64,000 bases of DNA from Holothuria scabra (Eukaryota > Echinodermata > Holothuroidea > Aspidochirotida > Holothuriidae). The DNA lies in NCBI GenBank assembly GCA_037179385.1, contig CM074185.1, forward strand, positions 9,667,371 to 9,731,370. Reading direction: 5' to 3'. This document shows, piece by piece, positions 1 to 13,637 of the stretch. The first letter of the stretch is position 1, and every line of letters begins with the position of its first letter. Position numbers and translations under genes: made by a program. The notes beneath the pieces are model-generated. The model made no database searches. It was not told the origin of the DNA and saw only the letters and a list, made by a program, of their open reading frames with translations.

Positions 1-349
1 AACCTAAATTTATCAATAAAATTTTTGATAAATATGTGTTGTGTCGGAAAAACATTTAAAAAAAAAAAAATATTAAAAAGAGGGCACAAGCGGGGACCGA
101 AGGGGTCATGGATGGCACTGCTGCAGCTAGAGGGGGGGGGGGGAGGGGTTCATGCCCTGTAATCGAATTCTTAAAATATACACCTAAACGTATTGCCCAT
201 ACACACCTGAAAAAATGCAATTCATCAGCCAATGTTTTTTTATTCGAGTCACTCGGAAGTAGCCGCCAGTCCCCAAAATGAAAATCGTTTGAAACTATTC
301 TATTTTTGAGTCATTTCACTGAATTTTGAAAGAGTCAATTGTCTCAGTC

Positions 350-3300
350 ACGACATTCATAAAAACCTGCTAGACTAGCAGCCAACCAGGCCTTAGCAGG
401 CTGCTAAGATAAGTGGCTAGTTGCCTGATCCATAGTTGACTGCTATTTTCCTAAAACCCTGCTAGGCACTTTGCTAGGTAGTTGTCAACTAAGATCACTG
501 GTAGCATTTAGTTGTTTTGGAGGGCGATCCCCAACTAATCCCCATCTGACTGGTTGGATACTAAATTTAATTCATAAAAAGGAACTTAATAATAGTTGAC
601 TGCTAAGTTGCATGCTAACTTTAGAGGTGATCTTGGGCACTTCTATCCATGGGCGTCCGCAGAAAAAAGTCGGGGGGGGGGGGGGGTGGGGCAAAATTTC
701 TAGGGAGGGGCAAAACCTCCAAGTCACCATAAATTGACACAAAGCATGCAAAAACTTCAGCCCAAAATGCCTCCCAGATCGGGGGAAATGGCGTTTCCAA
801 AGCCTATTTTTCGCATAGAAACTTGGAAAACACGTTTTGTTCGGGTTTTTGCTTTGATTTTTATACGTTTTTCAAATTTTTGATTTTCCAGGGGGGCAAG
901 TGCCCCCCCCTTGCCCATACCTGCGGACGCCCATGGTTCTATCATTAGTTGGCAACTAAATTCTTCATCCTTCAAGGCTAGAATTGACTCTTGCCTGCGT
1001 AGCAGACTGTAGGGCATATTACTTGTTCAGTCATATATGAAGCCTTAAAGGGGGATTGAACCCGAACGTATGGCTAGACGATTCCTTGAATTGGCGCAAC
1101 TGCATCAGGCACTGAGGGAGGAAAGGGACATGCGTAGTCCAATTGATATTTTCACTGATGCAGACTTGTTCAAGACAGGGGAACGTCAAAATCTATGATA
1201 TATGGAACTATCTACGTACACAGGGCAGGGAAGAAATTTTATTTGGTGACTAGTTGCTATGGGGGTCTAAGCAGCCAGGAGGAGGACGCCACCCTCAGGG
1301 CTTTTGGAATTTTTTTAGAATATAATGCAATGTAAAATAGTGCAATATTTGTTGTTCTAACCACAGTTTCTTCAAGTCGTGCCCAGAACAGTATATAAAA
1401 AATCTGTACAGTGGGTCTATTCTTCAAATGAAACGCGGATTTGCTAAGTGGTCTACCGACCTCTAAACCATTAGAGTCATGACTAAGGAACTTGGTCAAA
1501 TCGAAGCTTCTGAGAGTTAGGCTGTCGGGCACGCAAGTCAGGATATATCACCTTGGGCCCTGATTACAAATAATTTGGAGGCGTGGACTATATAATATTC
1601 ATCAAGACTACAGTGACACAATACCCGAAAGGAGGGTAACGTTTGTGGGTATTTCTACCAGCTCGACCAGCACGAAATGAACTTCATAATCAGTAGTGGA
1701 TCCAAGATATGTAGCCTACTAGGTGAGGAGCTGGACAATGTGGGAACAGTCCTTCAGCCCAGGGCATTGGGGTAGATAAACGAATTGAAGTATATCAGCA
1801 TTAAGGGAGTTATCTGGGATCTTCAGATGTGATAGTCTTCCGTGGACAATCCATTGCTAGTAGGTTTGACGTCCATATTTCAAAATGGCGGGAATGGTTT
1901 CGTAGGAATCGTAACTTTTGATAATAAAACTTTCATAGAACCTCTTATCTATACGGGTACATGTAAGGTGTCATATGAAAAACAGTAAAATTTTCTATTG
2001 AATGGCACCATATGTGATGAGTATGGTGGTGTATTAAACTATATTTTGGGGCAGAGAGTGCGGTGTTTAACCAAGTTTTCCAGATCGTAATTTAAATTGC
2101 ATTAATTTACGTAATTCTTCATATAGATTACAGATTCAAATTTTACCTCCACTGCCCTGGACTGCCGGTTAGAAGACTATTTAAGTAGAGCGTTACCATC
2201 AGTTAGAGCGCACTGAAATTCTTTTGCCGAGACACCTCCCCAGACACGGAAAATGACATTTTTCATATAGTGGGTTTTCAAATATATAGTCCTATATTTC
2301 TTCTTTTAAGATACGACGGGGGTATGAGCCCGGTCTTCCTGTCTGGAAAATGATTTCTGCAACCACACAAAGAGTTTTTGCATGCAAAGCAGTCTATTTA
2401 TTGAAACAAACATGTTATCCCTATTGAAAGTGATGTAGTTGATGCCTGGGACTGTTAAACCAACAACTAATTAATCCAAGGTGGCAACTAGGTAGCAGGG
2501 TTTTCATGAATAGAAAAATAGCAGTCAGCTATTTAGCGGGCATCTGGCCACTTAGCAGCCTGCTATGGTCGAGTTGGGAGGCTGCTAGTTTAGCAGGCTT
2601 TTATTATTATCGGTGGAGTTGGCGGACATTAGGCTGCCAATTGTCTTATTTTTAAACCTCTTTAAAAAAAAGTAAAAAAAGTGTTTGATACCGAAAACTA
2701 TTATCTGGAGCTTTATCTTATTCCAGTCAAATTAACTGAGCAATTTCTAAATTTTCGGCTACTATACTGGATTCCGTCTGTCCCTGAAAAGAAGGGTTGC
2801 CAATCTGGCGTTTTACGCGCCAAAAAAGAGAATTTGGCTTTTTCTTTTTTAAATGGCGGAAAGACTTTCAAATAAGACTCCCAAACCGGCATTTGGCGTT
2901 TCTCTGGCTTTTTTCAAAGTAACATATTACAATATCATTTCCTCCGTTTCACTCGATTTCAGTGAGAAGTTAAACAAATTACAATACTGCAATATAGGCC
3001 AACAGCTACTCAAGCATTCATAGAGCACCATCCTATGAAAGTACAGAACGAAAAACACAATGAAATTAGTAAGCGCACGATGCGTGTTGCCCTCCTGAAA
3101 GATAAATTTGTTGAGATCGTGACATGTGTTACCATACGCAAAGAGATTTTTCGAATTTGGCGTTTTTTCAGTCCATTTGTCTCCATAATCGGCGGTTTGT
3201 GAATAAGTAAAACCTGGCAACCCTGAGTAAGTGAAAAGCCTTTCCCTTCTCATTGCACGACCTAACTGTGCCAGTTCAAGAATACGTCTAGCCATGACTT

Positions 3301-3510
3301 CAGGGTAGACGTTTAAATGAAGGAATTTGTTGTCAACAAGCTATTGAATTCGGAGTGACCAAAAATTCACCTCTATTATTAGCATACAACTTAGCAGGCA
3401 ACTAACTTTAACGGCATTTTATGAATAATAATAAGAATCAAACTAGTCGCAGTTGACAGCTAAGGCCTAAGATAGTTGGCAACTAGGCTTAGCAGGGTTT
3501 CATGAATATC
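350..3510. repeat. Composite CCTGCTA-rich inverted repeat (degenerate transposon)
   Basis: Copies of a CCTGCTA / TAGCAGG-rich block recur at about 355-500, 2455-2610 and 3375-3510. The later blocks are inverted relative to the first, giving imperfect inverted repeats of roughly 140 bp (for example ATTCATAAAAACCTGCTA near the left edge against TAGCAGGGTTTCATGAATA at the right). Inside, a short reading frame beginning MARR(F/I)LELAQL occurs in opposite orientations at about 1073-1130 (plus) and 3237-3295 (minus), as expected for inverted remnants of one coding end. A MITE is nested within it. The superfamily is not recognised and no intact transposase is visible. Confidence 0.45.
647..936. mobile_element. 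hAT-like MITE, ~290 bp
   Basis: The perfect 16-bp inverted repeats are CCATGGGCGTCCGCAG and its complement. They are flanked by TTCTAT on both sides (or a 7/8-matching 8-bp duplication if one base less is taken as terminus). The interior has a poly-G run near the left end and a poly-C run near the right end, and no coding capacity. It is inserted within the CCTGCTA repeat. Length and G/C-run design match the element at 14.7 kb. Confidence 0.6.
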
Positions 3511-3519
3511 AGCCCTATT

Positions 3520-6500
3520 CTATAGGAGAAGGAGCCCTTTTACTAATGCTTCGTTTAAAGACACTGTATCGTGGAGGGAAACGGGGGCGGCAGCATCTTT
3601 TTAGAATTGTTCTTTTCTCCTTCGCGCATCAAACACTGTTACAGCGCCATCACCCTCCTTAGCCGTGAAAAATGTTCGTGCAATCGACGGAGGGAAGTTG
3701 AAACATGGAAGTAGTAGACGGTACTCATTCGGGTGATGTGGATTTCTGCAAGACATTAACAAGTGAAGTCGGCGAGGGCAACTTTTCCCAAAATTAATAT
3801 GAGATTGACGGCACGACATCCAGGGAACGCTTTATCAGCTTTAATTAACAAGTAATTTGTGATGTTTAAAGCTGCGAGAAGGTAAGGAAAAGAGATAAGA
3901 ACAAATACGATGGCAATTAGTAGACATTGACAGTAATTCTGCGAAAAATCCTTTGCTTGGCGATGTGTAGTATTATACTTACGTGTATATGCCATACAAA
4001 ATTGAAGGGAGAAATTTTCCCCAGATTATGGGCACAAATTCCCAAGGTCCGATACAATACAGAAAGAAACAAATTCAACTTCCATCACGTTGCATGTGGA
4101 TCCTTGTTATTTTATTGAGTGTATAATTAATGCTACAGTAGTTTCTACCGGGATACACCTTCAAATTAAGGCTGATATATCTTAAACAGCTGTGAAAGGG
4201 ACAAAACTTTAGTCATTGCCAGTATGAAATTACTTCAAGCACAACACTCTTTGTCCTACAATTGAGTTACATAGTGTTATAGTAAAATATATCCCACAAT
4301 TAGAAAGAATTGACAGATTTCAGACTACACTCTGATCACATATGATGGCCTAGCTAGCTCGGCAGTTGGCTTTTCACCCCCTAAATTAGGACAAAATCAA
4401 AAAAGACTAGTTGCGTGGTGCACAAAAGTTTAGGAAGGGTTTGCTTGATGAAAGCATTATATACAGTATGATTAGAAATAAATTGGACTGACCATGTTCA
4501 AAGGATAAGAATGCTATCCAACCAGCTCAGTACTGTTGTAATAATGCCAACAATTTCCACTGAATGCTTAATTGACATGTGACAGCAAATTGCATCTAGG
4601 GATAGTCTTGCCATGATGGTTGTCTGAAACCGTCCTTCCACACCCAATCTCAGGAGAACTTAGTTTACTAGACCAAAGATTTTAAGACTTTTCAGGGTGC
4701 TTGCTATAATCCATTACCTAACCTCATTTTAAAACATCAGGGGATTAAATAGCCCTCAAACAGGTCTATGTCGTCAGTTAAATGGCCTAATGAAATTCTC
4801 TACATGTAACAGAATACACATGCAGCCCTGTTAACTAGGGAATGGGGGAGGCAATTAGAACTTCTCTCCACTGATACCCGAAGTGTAACTGAACATAAGT
4901 CTATCAATCATTTAAAGCCCCCCTTACCCTCCAAATTAGGAAAAAAAGGTTCTAGCTACCCCACATGACAAAGTTTTTTGTCAAACTATGTTTGCCACTG
5001 CTAGGCTTCTTTAAAGGGTGAATCTCTTCATTCCAGATGGTTCCAGCCAGTTCTGGTAAAATGGCTAACATCTTTAGCTCCTCAAAAAGCACACCCACTT
5101 TTTTTTTGCTAAGAGACTAACCCTGTCAAGTAGCTGTCATGTTCAATAAAACAGAACAATTGCAGTGCATGCAACTGCCTGTTGTAATGAAAGCATTAGC
5201 TCCCTACTGCTTCTTCTGAATTGGTCAATGGAAGAGCAGTCACTTATTGCAAAGGTTACTCTCTCATAACTAATCCACATAAGTATCCATATTTTTGGAA
5301 ACAGATTCCCTTCACAAGCTAGCGTACATCTCTCATGTTTCATATGCTAACTATTTTGCATTTTAATTAACATCATATGAAATAAACATCATATTAATCC
5401 AGGCCTGTGTCAGTCATGTAACAGCTCAGTAGCCTCTGCCTGTCACAAGAATCTTCAGTATGGCTATATGTACATAGCATGAAGTAAATTAAAATATCAT
5501 ACCAAAGTAATCTAACCTTTGAGAGTACAACATTTTCAACAGTTTACTCAAACTAAAAGGTTGTTACTACATGTGACATATTACTTATTTATATTATGCT
5601 CTTCTTTGTATCCTTGAAGGCACTAGCACTACAGGAACTGCATCAACTTTCTGGAAAAAAAATCACCTACAATACCTACTCTATGGCAGAACTCATGCAT
5701 GGGAACCTACCATTATCTTCTTATTAGGCTGGAAGGAAAATGGATGTCTTCTCTCTAAAGAAGAAAGTGCAGGCCAGGTCTGTATGGTGGCTTTGAGAAC
5801 TACATCTCCATGCACTGCAAGCTGATTGCCTAGAGAATTCAACTATTCAAACTTGCTTCGTATGACTGTCAATATTTACTTAATGCAATATTTCGAGACT
5901 AGGGAAGACGGCCGGTGTCATCATGTTAGGATACAGTGACAGGAGTGCAAGCTATAGGAGTGGAAAGGCCACCCAGAAGTACATTGAGATGGGAATTTCA
6001 TGTCATGATATCAGTGACAAAAAATGAACTTGTAGACCCAAACTATGATGCAAGACATATCATGAAAGTTGCATGAAAGCCTCGGATTCCTACATTTTAA
6101 AAACTTCATTTACAAAGATGGTAGTAGTTTTCATATCACTTGAAATATAACCTTTTTTTTAGAAAAAAACAAGTTTTTGTATCATTTTTGAAGTGAATTC
6201 ATAACAACATGCAAAATAGAAGAGTTATGTTTTGTTTGGGAATTAATCATAGTGTCTACTATTGTAAAAAAATAAGTGCTTTCCACTGTCATGCTTGTTG
6301 ATCAAGAAATGTATTATGGCATGTTGATGGGAAATTTTAGGTGTAAAACAATAAAGTGAAACAGCTGGTACAAGATTCCAGTAAGAATATGGTACTCTAC
6401 CTGATTTTCATCTTTTCTTTTATGTAATATTTCTGTCAATTGACTTTTTAGGAGTTCCAGTAATTATTATAATTTTGTCAAAAATCATTTAATATTACTA

Positions 6501-9390
6501 TGAGATATGAGTGAATTACATATTTCCTATACCTTTACATATGTCTTGAAGACTAGTTGGGTCAGGCTATTCACTTACAGAGGTAGATCAGAAAAATGAT
6601 GGGGTATTTACAGGATGTAGAGGAATCTATTTCCAGTGGTATAATTACAGCAGTTATGGTAGTGTTGTAAATTGCATTCACTGGAGCAAGGACCTGTAGC
6701 ACAGATGTATAGCCTACCTACCATTTCTTTTGAATGAGAATAACAGTGGCTGTTTTGATGATTTTGAGTTTGCAATTTATGAGCTGTTCATTCTCACATA
6801 GAATCTAGCATGCACCTAGCGTATTTTATTAGCATTCTGGACCAAAATGGGGGGGAGAGGAGGAGGGGGAGAAAGGAGGAGGTGATACTTACCATACACA
6901 CTGTCCTGCAGGTTGAAAGGCTGACAAGAACTAGTCCACCTCCTTTTTGAAATTTACAAATCCATCCATAGAAAATGTATGGTCAAACTTTCAATAGATC
7001 ACATTCCACTTTTTTCTGAAGGGCAGCAAGTTTTTACATAGTTTTCAGACTTCAAAAAGGATCACAATGAAGCCCTATTTTAAAAGCTGTGTTCTACACA
7101 CGCTAGTTCCTTCTCCAATTTAAACAAGAACACCAGCCTAGTGCATCTTTGCAGTAAAAGTTCAGCAAAGCTGAATTGAGTTTCAAAAGTCTACAATTAC
7201 ATACAACTTTATTCTTATTGGGGACTTCTACGTAGCAGTAGGGTGGACCTGGGTGGACAATGCACAGGGGTCCATGGAGAATTCAAACACCTCAGAGCTT
7301 GTGTGTGCAAGGTTTCATTCCTATCCCATACCCCCACCCCCCACCCCCACCCATGAATATTGGAGCTAGAGGCTTTTAGAAAAATGAATTTGGGTACCCC
7401 CTTGCTGTCTAGCTTCCCCATGCATCTAGAAGGCTTTTTTATGCCATTGACTGAGTACACAACTACTAGTACCCCAAAAACATTGATCAATAAGAGTGGA
7501 GTAATTGTTTCAATTCATATCAAAATTTAACCAATTGGTACCAGTACATTCCCTTCAAGTGTAGCAGTGCTGTTTGTACAGTAAGCAAGTGCACATACTG
7601 TATGCATGCAATTTGCACAAATATATTTTCTCCTGCTTGTGACACCAACTTAATTCTGCATCATCCCTCCATAACTAAGAGAAAACAATGATGGATGCTA
7701 GGACATATATGAGACCCATCGAAGCAGTGCCACAATCTCTAATTTGAGAGGCACCATGCATGCACCAGCATGCACCATTTACTACCAGGCTGGTTTCTAA
7801 ATGGCACTCAGGTGGGGGCACATAAAGTACTGCGCAATATCACATCTAGACAAGCTTGTTAATCAGGTGTAGGATTAAACGAAATTAGTGGAAGAGAGCT
7901 GATTAAAGAGTTCTCATGGATTGCTAAATGCTTGAAGTAAATGTAATCAAAAGTTTTATTCAAGTCATATTTGGTCCTTGGGATGTTGGCATATGGTACA
8001 TGAATGTGGCAACACAGACCCAAAGCACGTCATGAAGTGCTGAACCTGAAGGAAGTACTGTTCAAGGAGTGATATCAATGTTTCAGCACAGATGGGCAAT
8101 GCTTACAGTATCAAGTCCTGATTTTACAATTGCTCTTATTCAAAATGAAACACAGGGATTTGGTTTAACCCATTCATAGAAAATTTCAAGATTGGAAAAT
8201 TTCTGTGTCCCACTAACCATGGTGAGGGCTCCAAACATGATGATAGCTAGGAAATGTGTATTTTTAGCACAAATAAAATTTACACTGGAAATTAAATGTT
8301 CGTCTATAAAAAAAAAAATATTCTTCCAAATTTTCAACAATTCTTGGCAAGGAGCTTCCCATTTTGCTGGTTTTTCCACTGCCACCCTTGCTCATGGCAT
8401 ATTCAAATCTAAGAAAAGAAATATTTCGATCATTTGCACAAGAACTTTAAGAAAACACATTTGATCAGTGCAAGTGTAGGATATGTAACACAAGCTTGCT
8501 CCAAGTTCACAAAAATTGAATTAACAATCTGAAAACTTTAATTGCATATATTTTGAGCATCTGAAGAATTGATTTCATAATTTTATCACAAAATTCTGCT
8601 TCACCGTATTAAACATAAATTTATTTGAAACATTTTTTTACAGGATACCTTTTAAATGTGAATTAGGGTCTACTTCTGGAGGTAGAATATTCAAGCTGGG
8701 CCAAGTCCTCTCACTATTTCATACATTCTCCCAACCTTTTTAATTCTACCCACCCACAGCTGTTTAAAACTTTTCATTGTGCAGACACAATCCTGGTTTA
8801 CTGTTTGAAGGGTATATCATCCAAGTGAGCACACAAAACCCTGTTGAATCAGACTGCACTCTCTGTCGGAATATGAGCCACTCTGCATTCTTGAATTTGA
8901 TATCACAGATCAGGATGATGCATGGCTATTTCTTACACAGTACAGTTACTACAAATAAATAATCTATAATTATCAATCTGAATATCCTGAACATGCAGTT
9001 TCAAACTTCCACTTCCTTTGGCATACCAATGTCTCTATTAAACAAATGACTTAAACACCTTTAGAAGGGTTCCTGCCATCATTGAAAACCTAAAAAGTCA
9101 TGAAATTTGAAAAAATATTTTCCAGGGCCTGGTAAAGTTTTCCAATTCAAAAAGTTGTGTTAACCAAGTCATGAAAAATTCATGGAAATTTTCACAAATT
9201 TTCATAATTTGATGTAACAGCTCCCCCCCCCCCAAAAAAAAAAAGTTCTGCAAATTCTTTTAATATTTGGTCCTGGAAAAGTGAAAATTTAGTTTCCAGA
9301 AATGTAGGAACCCTGCTTCAACTTATGATTCATTTGAAGCTTACAAAAGACACATGCTGCACTGAGTGCACCAAAAATTGTTCCTATATT
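3520..9390. other. No gene recognised
   Basis: This AT-rich stretch contains only short uninformative reading frames on either strand. A purine-rich tract (6848-6885, GGGGGAGAGGAGG-like) and a C-rich run near 7325-7350 are the only compositional features that stand out. Confidence 0.5.
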
Positions 9391-9399
9391 CTTGTTGTC

Positions 9400-9405
9400 T
9401 TTATT
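9400..9405 (-). promoter_or_regulatory. Candidate polyadenylation signal AATAAA
   Basis: AATAAA on the minus strand lies about 385 bp beyond the stop of the putative last exon at 9788-9874. The hexamer is common in AT-rich DNA, so support is positional only. Confidence 0.2.
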
Positions 9406-9787
9406 GTGCATGATATGATAGTCCCATTATTTCTTTCATGCTTTTTAGTAGCTGGAATAAAATTCAGACCTAAAGTTTCAGGTATAGCTGATGTTATAAC
9501 ATATAAATGAAAAGCTTCAATATAGTTACAAGCTGGTTGGCAATACTGTTCAGGTATCACACCATCTTCCTATTCACAAAACTTCATACACAAAACACAT
9601 TTGGCCAATAAAAATTGCTTTTGTGATGTAAACCATTAAATGGCAAGCAAGGCAAGCAATCTTTCCAGTATTGATGTGGTTTTCTGGGTTCTGCCAGGTT
9701 ACTCAAAATCATGCATAAATCCATCCTGGTTGGGAAGTATCAACCAGGTACCTTTTACACCCCAATTGCAGCTGAGATTTTGAATCT

Positions 9788-9874
9788 TCAGTCCAGTTGA
9801 ACGTGACACTGTACATGACTAGCATATGCGGAGGTGAACTTGACAACTTTGGGTGGATCCTTGGGCTGGTCCTC
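9788..9874 (-). CDS. Putative last coding exon of an unidentified spliced gene
   Basis: On the minus strand a polypyrimidine tract ending in TTTTTTTTGCACAG provides a strong acceptor. It is followed by 28 open codons (start EDQPKDPPKVVKFTS) and a stop. The composition looks like a genuine soluble tail: charged, proline-rich, no low-complexity run. In phase 0 it joins the exon at 9962-10039, whose last codon is followed by GTAAGC. I do not recognise the protein. A GT..AG pair and phase agreement are the evidence; no homology is claimed. Confidence 0.45.
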   Translation of the reverse strand, partial: EDQPKDPPKVVKFTSAYASHVQCHVQLD

Positions 9875-9961
9875 CTGTGCAAAAAAAACAAAAAAAACAA
9901 TAATATATGAAATGCCCACAGAAATATTTTTGCTCTGTCTGAGTTTTGTTTCCTTGCTTAC

Positions 9962-10039
9962 TTGAAATTTTTCTGGATTGCTTAGTAATCTGCATTGGTA
10001 CTTCTTCAAATTAAATGTAATAAGCAGGCTCAGCTGGAA
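9962..10039 (-). CDS. Putative internal coding exon (26 codons)
   Basis: A minus-strand exon bounded by an acceptor ending CATACATTTCTAG and a donor CAA|GTAAGC. It is exactly 78 bp, open in phase 0 (begins FQLSLLITFNLKKYQC). It splices in phase with the 28-codon last exon about 90 bp downstream. The chained segment is hydrophobic then basic then acidic. The protein family is not recognised. The upstream partner is unresolved: the exon at 10408-10514 leaves one extra base, so an intermediate exon or alternative splice is needed. Confidence 0.4.
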
Positions 10040-10407
10040 CTAGAAATGTATGAAAAACACTTATAATTTTTTTTCTTTATTCTCTTTGTCACAAATTCCA
10101 AAAAGATGAAATTGTTCTCATATTTCTCACTTTCTTGAAGAGAGAGCAACTCATAAAAGATTTCTTTCAAACTTGTGGTGCCAAAACTTGATTAACTGGA
10201 CAAGGCCAGAGCTTCGGAGGGGAGGCTGGTATTACTGTCAGTGGGTCTTGGAACTGGGGATAGGCAATACTACCATTCCCGAAATATTGTGAGCAGAATC
10301 CAGATCAAAATGGAAATTCAAAAGATATAACAAAAACTTGATATTTTTCCATCAGGTACAAGGATTCTCTTTTCAAAGAAACTGAAACAAATGCATAGTG
10401 AATTTAC

Positions 10408-10514
10408 CTAGATAGTCTACTTTCATGTTTAGACTTGACTGGTAAATTATATTGTCTGCCTCTGCCTCATCAGTGTCATTTTCATTGTGGCAATCCAGGA
10501 AATCTTCAACTGAA
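10408..10514 (-). CDS. Putative internal acidic coding exon
   Basis: A minus-strand 107-bp exon with acceptor TATTTTTTCAACAG and donor CTAG|GTAAAT. One frame is fully open for 35 codons and gives an acidic peptide (SVEDFLDCHNENDTDEAEAD...). The other two frames are closed. The exon enters needing two previous bases and leaves one base over, which does not fit the 78-bp exon directly. The product is unknown. Confidence 0.4.
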
Positions 10515-10519
10515 CTGTT

Positions 10520-13500
10520 GAAAAAATAGATTGTACTGCACTTAGACCTGTACTTCAAGTCACCTCTTGTCCAAGCAGGCAATAATAATGGAGCAATTAG
10601 CAAAGTTTGAAAACTACATTTTATCCTTTATATCATATTTTGAAGATAAATGAATGAAGAAAAAAACTAACAAACTGACAAATGGCAAAAAATTTACAAC
10701 TTGGGTAAATGTATTTTTCATCCATGGATGTGTTCATGCCAAATGCAAATGGTGAATGTTCCTACCATGCAGTTTCATGATACTGTTTCAATCTAGGGAA
10801 ATCTCAGATCCTCTTTTCTGCCCTTTGATATCAAAGCATGATTAATGAAAAGCTTAAAGGGCAAGAGCAGTCTCCCCAACTTGAAGTAGTGTAGTAGACT
10901 CTCCTGTTTCATGATTGGCTCTTCACGGTCATGTGCCATTTTTTGGGGAGTCACTGCTTGGTTTTCCTAGAATATGTAATACTGAAGTCCTAAAAAATTA
11001 TTAAAGATACTTTTAAGAAATTAAGAAAAGTGAAAAGAAAATTATCAGCTTTAGCCTTTGCTTCGAAATACAGTAAGTTTGGGATGACTGTTTTTGCCTT
11101 TCAATGTGGAAAAATGACAACAGCAGTCATGTACCTTGGAGTAGTATATGATGGTTAAAATGGGAAGACCCAGTGATTGCAGATCTGCCAGGACTGAGCC
11201 TATACAGCAAATTAAAAAATTACAAAACAAATTCTGTTTAACAAAGGATTTTTTTCTTTCCTGGTCAGCTTTTTGATGTTAATATCCAACATTTCAAAAG
11301 CACGTTGGAAAGCAAGTATATATGTTTTGCAAGCATGTGATTGCATTTGAAAGTGGTCAATCAGTTATCACTAGAAAAAAACTTGCATTTTGAGAATTAA
11401 CACCCAAAGAAACAGATTGGGTAGTATATATTGTTGGAATAATTGATAAAATAAGTAATAATAAAAAACATAGGACTTCTGACTTCATAAATCCATTTTG
11501 AAATGATGAGAGTAGCCCAGCTAGGTTAAAAAATTAAAGGAAATACAACTACTGTGAGTAGAAGAGAGATGCATATCTGACAGTCAAAGCTTTAGAAATT
11601 TATGAACAATTACAGTAAATATAGCACCCCCTCCCACACTGTGACAAAGACATCACACTTCCATTGCAGAAAGACATGGGAAGACTGTCATCCGATACCC
11701 CCATTCCTTTTTGTTTAGGTAGAGGGCAAAACAACTCCATGCTTAAATCTTGAATGACCCTTTGTGTTTTGGCAATTTATTTTGCCATAAGTGTTCAGTA
11801 AACCAGGAGTGCCAGAGAGGTGCTAAGGGGAGTGAGGTGGGACAGGGGATTCATCTCCCAGTTATGATGGATGGTCCCCGCTGTATATGGGAAACATTTT
11901 AGGAAACATTTTCCATTCTTTTCAAGGGAGCATAGATGGGTATGCTATTTATTGTCCAGAAAGTGACAAGTAACATTCCAATTGTGTACTTCCTTCTAAT
12001 TCTTGAAGGAAATGCAATTGTCCTTTAAAAATCACAAAACTTGAAATTTAATATTCAAACCCAAATCAACATTGAATTTAAAATCCAAATTTTCAATTTT
12101 TCTTTCATAACATTTTATTCAAAATAATTCCCAGACAAATCTCTGGGTTTTGGCCACAGATTTGGGATGCTTGTGCCTACAGTATTATGAAGGATTTCAT
12201 CATTCCCTTGGAAAGAGACTGCATGGCACCATGCCGGATGTTGTGACTTATTACAGCACGTACTACAATGCTATAATCATGGGTGAAAAGAGTTGTGAAG
12301 CTGAGAAGCTCCTTCCCAGAAAATTTGGACATCTGGAGGAAAATTTCCCTTTTCATGAAAATGCAGGGAGAATTGTGGAAACTTTTACTCTCTTCCTGGG
12401 AAATAATGCAACTCCCTTCCTGGAAAATAAATATTTTTTCCAGCCCTGGCTGTAATACATGTTGTAGTTAGATGGAGTTTTACGGCCCAGTTTCCAGCCT
12501 ATTGGTTCAAGTTGAACAGGCCACTGCCTTTTTTCCAGTTGTGGCTCACTGGCTTGTTTTCCCTACCCCACTGCTTATACAGAGAAGCGATCATGCAAAA
12601 TGGCAGTAGGTTCCTTTTTTAGAGTCTTTGGTATGACTCGATCTGGGAAGTGAGCCTTCTGCGTGAGAGGTGGATGCTCTACCGTAGTATCGTTAGACCA
12701 AACACACCGTCTGTGTAATACATGTTGTATAAGGGAATCGTGCGTATAGGGCATGTATAATGTTTGTCTGAACTCAATGAAAGTGCAGCTAGTCTTGGGC
12801 AATAACTATTGGTTTTAAGTTGAACAGCCATTTGCAATCCTCCCTGTGTTTGGCTTCCATAATTACCTATAGTTGCTGATGAGGGACAAACTGGCTCTAA
12901 TATACTGTCATAGTGGCCCTTGACAGAAGTAGATGTCAATGCTGCAATTCAATGGAATATCATATTTACAGCTGGTGATGCAAGTTTGCAGAACAGGATG
13001 AACTGTATGGATGATTTTCAATTATTATAACAACTCAATCAGTCAACTCAATAAAAAGTTCAAAGTTTAAATTTACTTTCAAGTACAATTCAAGTACAAG
13101 TTAGTTTTCCCTTTAGTCACCTCTTACAGTCGGCAGGATCAAACAGGCTTCGCCCCTGGAAGCTCTCAGGTTTTAGCATACTGTATCTCTGAATGAAAAA
13201 TGTAGTCTCTGGACAGGTATGTTATTTAAATTCTTTTCAGTAAACCCAAACCCAACTCCTTTCTGACCAGCTAACATTTGGGCGGGGGGAGGGGGATTGA
13301 GGAGGGCCAAGGACAAAATCTATGGAGGGCAAATGCCCCCTCTTGCCCCAACATAGAGCCACCATTCATGGTGCTAATTAAAGCCGTGAAAACGTTACAA
13401 CCAATCCTGAACAGCACAAGGTAGACTGTTATGTGCTATAGTGTTGTGAACCATGGAAGTACTACCTGGAAGTTAGCTGGGAAAACATGCTTTTGGAAAT

Positions 13501-13540
13501 TGAAAGACTTGTTTTAATACATCCTGTAGTTATTTTCACT
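10520..13540. other. No gene recognised
   Basis: If the spliced minus-strand gene is real, this is intronic. Frames at 12150-12471 on the plus strand overlap each other and lack recognisable domains, so I do not call them. Confidence 0.4.
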
Positions 13541-13543
13541 TAC

Positions 13544-13637
13544 CTATGGGTGTAACAGCTAGCAACTGAGGTGAGGTTGGTCATTCACTTGGCTCTGTCT
13601 GTGTGGCCCACTGCATATACAGTACTTTGAAGAACAC
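13544..13637 (-). other. Putative non-coding or alternative exon
   Basis: A 94-bp minus-strand segment is bounded by a good acceptor (TGATTTACTTTTCAG) and a near-perfect donor (CATAG|GTAAGTG). All three frames contain stops, so if it is spliced it is untranslated or alternative. It lies in the same orientation as the coding exons at 9.8-10.5 kb. Confidence 0.3.

Noticed and set aside
13118..13165. Motif shared in part with 36236-36300 (strand-symmetric TGTCGTAAGA / TCTTACGACA-like words)
   Set aside because: It recalls a repeat widespread in marine invertebrates, but both copies are too short and degenerate to bound or name.
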